A stretch of DNA of 10,659 nt from positions 1 to 10,659 of the forward strand of contig DYZF01000005.1 of the NCBI GenBank assembly GCA_020741375.1, read 5' to 3'. Under the pieces are notes generated by a model. The model was not told where the DNA came from. It saw only the letters and a list, made by a program, of their open reading frames with translations, and ran no database searches. A program made the translations under genes and the position numbers. Within the stretch, counting starts at the first letter, position 1, and each line of letters begins with the position of its first letter. The stretch is from Tessaracoccus flavescens (lineage in GTDB: Bacteria; Actinomycetota; Actinomycetes; Propionibacteriales; Propionibacteriaceae). Of this stretch, positions 7,289 through 10,659 are shown in pieces.

Positions 7289-8052
7289 CCCTGCCGCCGT
7301 CGCTCAAGGGAGCGCTCACCGACCGTCCTGCCGTCGGCTGCTGGCTGGCCTCGGCCTCGCCCGTGGCCGCTGAGATCGTGGCGGCGTCTGGCTTCGATTT
7401 CATCATCATCGACGCGGAGCATTCGCCCAACGAGTTGGCCACCACGCTGTCGCTGCTGCAGGTGACCGCGGCGTACCCCGGCGTCACCGCGGTGCGTCTC
7501 CCCGTCAACGACGAGGTGGTGATCAAGCAGTTCCTCGACCTCGGGGCGCAAACGATCATCGTGCCCATGGTCAACAGAGTTGAGGACGCGGAGCGTGCCG
7601 TGCGCGCGGCCCGCTACCCCGACGGCGGAGTCCGCGGCATTGGCGCCGCGCTGGCACGCTCGGCCCGCTGGGGATTGGTGCCCGACTACCTCCACACAGC
7701 CACGGACCACATCACCGTCCTCTGCCAGATCGAGAGCGCTGAGGCGGTGTCGAAGGCTGCGGACATCGCCGCGGTGGACGGCGTCGACGGCGTCTTCATC
7801 GGCCCGGCCGATCTCGCGGGAACCATGGGTCTGCTCGGGAAGACGGGCGACCAAGCGGTCGTCGACGCGGTCGAGTCGGTCATCGCCGACGTGCTGGCGG
7901 CCGGCAAGATCGTGGGCGTGAACGCCTTCGACAAGACGTTTGCGGACCGCTATGTGGCCGCCGGCGCTCAGTTCGTGGCGGTGACGGCCGACGTGACGCT
8001 CCTAGTCGCGGGTGCCAGATCCACTCTGAGTGCGTGGTCCACCGACAACTGA
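7273..8052 (+). CDS. hpaI: 4-hydroxy-2-oxoheptanedioate aldolase (HpcH/HpaI family)
   Basis: Class II, metal-dependent pyruvate aldolase. HpaI cleaves 4-hydroxy-2-oxoheptanedioate to pyruvate and succinate semialdehyde; relatives act on 2-keto-3-deoxy sugar acids. Active-site residues fall at a constant +5 offset from those I recall for E. coli HpaI: H50 (DAEHSPN), R75 (AVRLP), Q152 and metal ligand E154 (CQIES), and metal ligand D180 (GPADLAGTMG). RGIGAALARSARWG (121-134) is the usual substrate loop. Length, 259 aa, is normal. ATG 7273 lies inside hpaH (16-bp overlap, different frame) and gives the typical N-terminus. Pairing with the hydratase supports the HpaI reaction, although this family is promiscuous and rhamnonate or 2-keto-3-deoxyglucarate aldolase activity cannot be excluded. 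It joins central metabolism through pyruvate. Confidence 0.88.
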   Translation: MPVRVTLPPSLKGALTDRPAVGCWLASASPVAAEIVAASGFDFIIIDAEHSPNELATTLSLLQVTAAYPGVTAVRLPVNDEVVIKQFLDLGAQTIIVPMVNRVEDAERAVRAARYPDGGVRGIGAALARSARWGLVPDYLHTATDHITVLCQIESAEAVSKAADIAAVDGVDGVFIGPADLAGTMGLLGKTGDQAVVDAVESVIADVLAAGKIVGVNAFDKTFADRYVAAGAQFVAVTADVTLLVAGARSTLSAWSTDN

Positions 8053-8089
8053 GGCCGCTGGCTGCAAGATCGGGCCACTCGACCGTCGC

Positions 8090-8118
8090 CCCAGCGCCTA
8101 AGCTGGGACGCGGAAGGG
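8090..8118 (+). promoter_or_regulatory. ideR upstream region: dyad over a -10 box, plus ribosome binding site
   Basis: CCCAGC (8090-8095), a 6-nt centre and GCTGGG (8102-8107) make a perfect 18-bp inverted repeat. It overlaps TAAGCT (8099-8104), a good TAnnnT -10 box. GGAAGGG (8112-8118) is the ribosome binding site, 7 nt before the ATG at 8126. The dyad does not match the classical iron box (TTAGGTTAGGCTAACCTAA), so an IdeR autoregulatory role is only a possibility; another repressor or chance is equally open. Confidence 0.45.
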
Positions 8119-8125
8119 CGGTGGC

Positions 8126-8815
8126 ATGAGCGACCTGATCGACACGACGGAGATGTACCTGCGGACGGTCTACGAACTCCTCGAGGAGGGCGTGCAGCCG
8201 CTGCGGGCGCGGATCGCGGAGCGGCTCCACCAGTCGGGCCCCACCGTGTCGCAAACCGTGGCGCGGATGGAACGCGACGGGTTGCTGATCGTGGACGCAG
8301 ACCGCACGATCAAGCTCACCCGCACCGGCGCCAAGCTGGCGCGCGACGTCATGCGAAAGCACCGCCTCGCCGAATGCCTGCTCACCGAAGTGATCGGCCT
8401 CGACTGGGACAAGGTGCACGACGAGGCCTGCCGCTGGGAGCACGTCATCTCTCTGGACGTGGAGAAGCGGCTCGTGGAGATCCTCGATTCGCCCACGCGA
8501 TCGCCCTACGGCAACCCCATCCCGGGGCTCAAGGAGCTCGGGGTCGACGTCGATCACACGCCGTTCCGTGAGGGCGCCGAGCCGCTGGCCGACGTCGTGA
8601 CGGATCAGGCGCAGACCTTCACCCTGGTGCGGATGAGCGAAAACATTCAGGCAGATCCGCAGACGTTGGCCACCTTCGCCGACGCCGGGCTGCGCCCCGG
8701 GGCCCAGTTCCAAGCAGCCCGCGATACCGACGTCGTCCACCTGACCCTGGGCGACGACGCGATCACCATCGGGCTGTTCGCCGCCGAGTTGTTGTTTGTG
8801 GGCACCCATGAGTGA
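8126..8815 (+). CDS. ideR: Iron-dependent repressor, DtxR/IdeR family
   Basis: Fe(II)-activated repressor that controls iron uptake, siderophore and storage genes in actinobacteria. The 229 residues include the winged-helix domain (about 1-73, recognition helix with SGPTVSQTVARMERDGL, P39 and Q43), a dimerisation domain (about 74-140) and a C-terminal SH3-like domain (about 150-229). Every DtxR metal ligand is present at the DtxR numbering: M10, C102, E105 and H106 for the primary site, H79, E83 and H98 for the ancillary site. The SH3-domain pair E170/Q173 appears here as E172/Q175. Retention of C102 and the full ancillary site favours an iron sensor over a manganese MntR. Start fixed by GGAAGGG. 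The methyltransferase start overlaps its end by 8 nt. No iron box was seen elsewhere in the window. Confidence 0.95.
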   Translation: MSDLIDTTEMYLRTVYELLEEGVQPLRARIAERLHQSGPTVSQTVARMERDGLLIVDADRTIKLTRTGAKLARDVMRKHRLAECLLTEVIGLDWDKVHDEACRWEHVISLDVEKRLVEILDSPTRSPYGNPIPGLKELGVDVDHTPFREGAEPLADVVTDQAQTFTLVRMSENIQADPQTLATFADAGLRPGAQFQAARDTDVVHLTLGDDAITIGLFAAELLFVGTHE

Positions 8816-9560
8816 TTTCGACGTCCTTCGCTGGTTCGGCAGCCACAAGCCCGGCGCCGTCGAAGATGTGCTCAGCCGCTCCTACGGCGGCGAACGCACC
8901 CCCTACGAGTGGCTCTCGCGGGCGGTGTCGTCGTCGGCCAAGACCGTGCTCGATCTCGCCTGTGGTGCCGGCGCCATGATCGATCGCCTCCAACGCGACG
9001 GGCGCATCGTCATCGGGCTCGACCGGTCCGAGGAAGAGTTGGCCGAGGCGGCGCGGCGTGGTCGCGGGCCGCTCGTTCAGGGCCACGCCTCCTACTTGCC
9101 TTTCGCCGACAACAGCTTCGACGCCGTCGTCACCTCGCTGGGCGTCGGCGTGGTGGCCGATCGCCCCCGCTTCCTCTCTGAGGCGGCTCGCGTGCTGCGC
9201 CCCGGGGGAGTGCTGGCCGCGCTGACGCCGTCGATGCGCCCCGCCAACGTGGAGGATCTCCGGCTGGTGAGCCGGTTGGCGTCGTACCTGCGGGTCACGC
9301 CCCACGTGCCCGGCATCACGGAGTTCAAGGCTCGCCAGGCGCTGGGCGCGGTCGGGCTCACGAAGGCTGAGGACGCCCGGGCCAAGTACTACTTCGACGT
9401 GCGCAACGAGGACGACGCCAAGCTGCTGCTGGGCGGTTTACGGACCCCTGCCGACCAACTGAGGGTGGGCGCTGCGATCGAGTTCATCATGGGCCGGGCC
9501 AGCGAGGAGACCCCGTTGCGGATCCCGCTGGCGATGCGTCGGATCATCGCGATCAAGTAG
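8808..9560 (+). CDS. Class I SAM-dependent methyltransferase (type 11), substrate unknown
   Basis: A 250-residue Rossmann-fold methyltransferase. Motif I is TVLDLACGAG (46-55), the acidic end of strand 2 is GLDRS (70-74), the motif IV region is YLPFADNSFDAVVTSLG (96-112), and AARVLRPGGVLAALTP follows (126-141). This order is that of Methyltransf_11 proteins acting on small molecules or lipids. The C-terminal 90 residues, including a conserved-looking KYYFDVRNEDDAKLLLGGL, presumably bind the substrate; nothing visible names it. The ATG at 8808 sits inside the end of ideR (ATGAGTGA overlap) in another frame, and no separate Shine-Dalgarno sequence is clear, so translation is probably coupled to ideR. 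An in-frame TTG at 8796 is a less likely start. A link to iron control is suggested only by position. Confidence 0.88.
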   Translation: MSDFDVLRWFGSHKPGAVEDVLSRSYGGERTPYEWLSRAVSSSAKTVLDLACGAGAMIDRLQRDGRIVIGLDRSEEELAEAARRGRGPLVQGHASYLPFADNSFDAVVTSLGVGVVADRPRFLSEAARVLRPGGVLAALTPSMRPANVEDLRLVSRLASYLRVTPHVPGITEFKARQALGAVGLTKAEDARAKYYFDVRNEDDAKLLLGGLRTPADQLRVGAAIEFIMGRASEETPLRIPLAMRRIIAIK

Positions 9561-9564
9561 CCGA

Positions 9565-9584
9565 ATATACCCCCAGGGGTTTAT
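9565..9584. promoter_or_regulatory. CsoR-like C/G dyad upstream of thioredoxin
   Basis: ATACCCC (9567-9573), CA, GGGGTTT (9576-9582) is a near-perfect dyad with A/T-rich flanks in a GC-rich genome. It closely resembles operators of the CsoR/CstR family (copper or persulfide sensors), typically ATACCCC-nn-GGGGTAT; one position of the outer arm departs from symmetry. It starts 4 nt after the methyltransferase stop and abuts the -35 element at 9585. No CsoR-family gene is in the window. An alternative reading as a terminator (ACCC-CCAG-GGGT, then TTAT) is weak because the stem is only 4 bp. Confidence 0.45.
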
Positions 9585-9610
9585 GGAATAAGCTGGGCTC
9601 GTTCACGGTT
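9585..9610 (+). promoter_or_regulatory. SigR/SigH-type (thiol-stress ECF sigma) promoter of thioredoxin
   Basis: GGAAT (9585-9589), exactly 18 nt, then GTT (9608-9610) matches the actinobacterial SigR/SigH consensus GGAAT-N18/19-GTT. Thioredoxin genes are classic SigR targets in Streptomyces and SigH targets in Mycobacterium. Transcription would start about 7 nt after GTT, giving a leader of roughly 40 nt. A second, housekeeping-type -10 (TACGCT, 9624-9629) lies downstream with a poor -35 (GTTCAC, 9601-9606) at 17 bp, so two promoters are possible. AAAGGGG (9645-9651) is the ribosome binding site. Confidence 0.55.
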
Positions 9611-9658
9611 ATACAAACCGAACTACGCTTGAACTTGATCAACGAAAGGGGATCGCAC

Positions 9659-10024
9659 ATGGCGACCACCGAATTGACCTCCGACAACTTCGCTAGCACC
9701 GTTGAGGACAACGACGTTGTTCTCGTCGACTTCTGGGCCGATTGGTGTGGCCCGTGCAAGCGCTTCGGCCCCATCTTCGAGGACGCGTCCGGTCGCTACG
9801 ACGACGTCGTGTTCGGCAAGGTGGACACCGAGGACGCCCGCGACCTCGCCGCCGCCCTCGAGATCCAGTCCATCCCCACCATCATGGGCTTCCGCAAGGG
9901 CAACCTGGTGTTCCGCCAGGCCGGCCTGCTGAGCGGCAAGCAGCTCGACAGCCTGATCGAGCAGATGAAGGAACTCGACATCGACGCGCTCGTCGCCGAG
10001 GCTGAGGCCAAGAAGAGCAACTGA
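9659..10024 (+). CDS. trxA: Thioredoxin
   Basis: Small cytoplasmic dithiol reductase that reduces protein disulfides and is recycled by thioredoxin reductase. The 121-residue product is a single thioredoxin fold with the WCGPC active site (W29, C30, C33), the buried aspartate in VDFWADWC (D24), P38 in the helix after the active site, and the cis-proline in QSIPTIMGF (P73). The C-terminus is extended by an acidic and lysine-rich tail (about 107-121, IDALVAEAEAKKSN) beyond the usual helix 4. ATG 9659 is preferred over an in-frame TTG at 9629 because AAAGGGG is 7 nt upstream of it and the fold begins there. No trxB is adjacent. It is a single-gene unit between a SigR-like promoter and a strong terminator. 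Confidence 0.96.
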   Translation: MATTELTSDNFASTVEDNDVVLVDFWADWCGPCKRFGPIFEDASGRYDDVVFGKVDTEDARDLAAALEIQSIPTIMGFRKGNLVFRQAGLLSGKQLDSLIEQMKELDIDALVAEAEAKKSN

Positions 10025-10038
10025 CGCTGAGCGTCGCG

Positions 10039-10085
10039 GCCCGCCCCCGCCGAACCGGTCAACGGTTCAGCGGGGGCGGGCTTTT
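10039..10085 (+). terminator. Strong intrinsic terminator of thioredoxin
   Basis: GCCCGCCCCCGC (10039-10050) pairs perfectly with GCGGGGGCGGGC (10070-10081). After one C/A mismatch an inner stem GAACCG/CGGTTC (10052-10057 with 10063-10068) closes a GTCAA loop. TTTT (10082-10085) follows. It starts 15 nt after the stop codon. The acyl-CoA synthetase fragment begins 3 nt after the T run. Confidence 0.92.
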
Positions 10086-10087
10086 GC

Positions 10088-10537
10088 GTGCTGCGCGGGC
10101 CGGGCACGTTCGCCGGGTACTTCCGCGACGACGCGGCCACCGAGCGCGCCCGCACCACCGACGGCTGGCTGCGCACCGGCGACCTCGCCTCCCGCGACGA
10201 CGACGGCTACTACTGCGTACTCGACCGGATCGACGATCTCCACATCTCCGGCGGCGAGAACGTGTCGCCCTCCGAGGTGGAGGACGTGCTGCGGCGCCAC
10301 GCCGCCGTCGATCGGGTGGCGGTTGTCGACGTGCCGGACGAACGCTGGGGTCAGGTGGGCGTCGCGTACGTGGTGAAGCGCGCGGGCGTCGTGACCGATG
10401 CCGAGGATCTGATCGCCCACTGCCGCCTGCACATGGCCGCCTTCAAGGTGCCCGCGCGGTTCGTCTTCGTGGACGAAGTGCCCATGGGGTCGTCGTCGAA
10501 GGTCAGCCGGCACAGCCTGAAGGAGGCGGCCCGATGA
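10088..10537 (+). pseudogene. C-terminal remnant of an AMP-forming acyl-CoA synthetase
   Basis: The 149-residue frame encodes only the end of an ANL-superfamily (AMP-binding) ligase, which is normally 500-550 residues; the adenylate-forming N-terminal domain with the P-loop is missing. Present are RGPGTFAGYFRDDAAT (3-18), DGWLRTGDLA (25-34), the hinge and A8 region DRIDDLHISGGENVSPSEVE (46-65), and the C-terminal domain with the catalytic A10 lysine in SSSKVSR (K138). The GTG at 10088 coincides with the conserved valine that precedes LRGPG, 3 nt after the thioredoxin terminator. There is no promoter, and the only G-rich sequence upstream is the terminator stem itself. The frame has no stops or frameshifts, so the truncation is recent, or the fragment is kept for the downstream gene, or the junction is an assembly error. 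It overlaps tetR by ATGA. Confidence 0.8.
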
Positions 10538-10659
10538 GCACCACCCCGCGCACCGTTCGCGGCGAGCGCACCAAGGCCAAGATCGTCGCCGCCGCCCGCG
10601 AAACCTTCGCCGCCCACGGCTTCCACGAGGCGTCGATCGTCAAGATCACCGAGGCCGCC
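10534..10659 (+). CDS. TetR-family transcriptional regulator, 3'-truncated by the window edge
   Basis: The first 42 codons of a TetR/AcrR-type repressor. After a basic, disordered start (MSTTPRTVRGERTKAK) comes the first helix IVAAARETFAAHGFHEASIVKITEAA, which matches the TetR N-terminal pattern IxxAAxxxFxxxGFxxxSxxxIxxxA; the recognition helix lies beyond the edge. GAAGGAGG (10519-10526), 7 nt before the ATG, is the best Shine-Dalgarno sequence in the window. The ATG overlaps the TGA of the acyl-CoA synthetase remnant, implying an original operon with that gene and possibly a role in fatty-acid or acyl-CoA control. With the synthetase promoter lost, its present source of transcription is unclear. 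Confidence 0.85.
   Translation, partial: MSTTPRTVRGERTKAKIVAAARETFAAHGFHEASIVKITEAA

Noticed and set aside
8053..8125. Classical IdeR iron box upstream of ideR
   Set aside because: GCCTAA resembles half a site, but the other half is absent and the visible dyad has different arms.
10023..10035. GACGCT-G-AGCGTC palindrome at the end of thioredoxin
   Set aside because: It lies just before a far stronger terminator, can form only a 4-bp stem with a 5-nt loop, and needs no separate role.

Overview
The window is about 10.7 kb of GC-rich DNA with strong G/C bias at third codon positions, short intergenic gaps, GTG as well as ATG starts, and a DtxR/IdeR-type iron repressor. This points to a high-GC actinobacterium. 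The gene content (pyruvate carboxylase, actinobacterial-type SerC, IdeR, a thioredoxin with a SigR/SigH-like promoter) would suit the Propionibacteriaceae or relatives, but genus is a guess. No tRNA, rRNA, CRISPR, insertion sequence or prophage signal was seen.

Layout from left to right. Positions 2-2251 hold the C-terminal two thirds of pyruvate carboxylase. An uncharacterised minus-strand gene (2287-2913) converges on it and ends in its own hairpin terminator. Its 35-bp upstream gap is shared with a 32-codon membrane-protein gene (2949-3047); both starts sit 7 nt after a TAnnnT box, so both may be leaderless. Next is a secreted, membrane-anchored protein with propeller-like repeats and a Ser/Thr/Pro/Ala-rich stalk (3064-4050). 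SerC (4075-5169, minus) converges with it and diverges from NagA (5275-6408, plus). An overlapping hydratase/aldolase pair (hpaH-hpaI, 6503-8052) encodes the last two steps of a homoprotocatechuate-type meta-cleavage pathway, without the upstream pathway genes. An IdeR repressor (8126-8815) overlaps by 8 nt a class I methyltransferase (8808-9560). Thioredoxin (9659-10024) closes the intact block with a strong terminator.

Directly after that terminator comes a headless C-terminal fragment of an AMP-forming acyl-CoA synthetase (10088-10537), which overlaps the start of a TetR-family regulator running off the right edge.

Most of the window is ordinary chromosomal metabolism. The strongest unusual signals are: (1) the region upstream of thioredoxin, where a CsoR-like C/G dyad abuts a GGAAT-N18-GTT promoter of the thiol-stress sigma type; (2) the truncated acyl-CoA synthetase joined to the thioredoxin terminator; (3) the compact divergent, apparently leaderless promoter pair with a tiny membrane protein; (4) the orphan HpaH/HpaI pair. 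I found no clear evidence of a wholly new multi-gene system.
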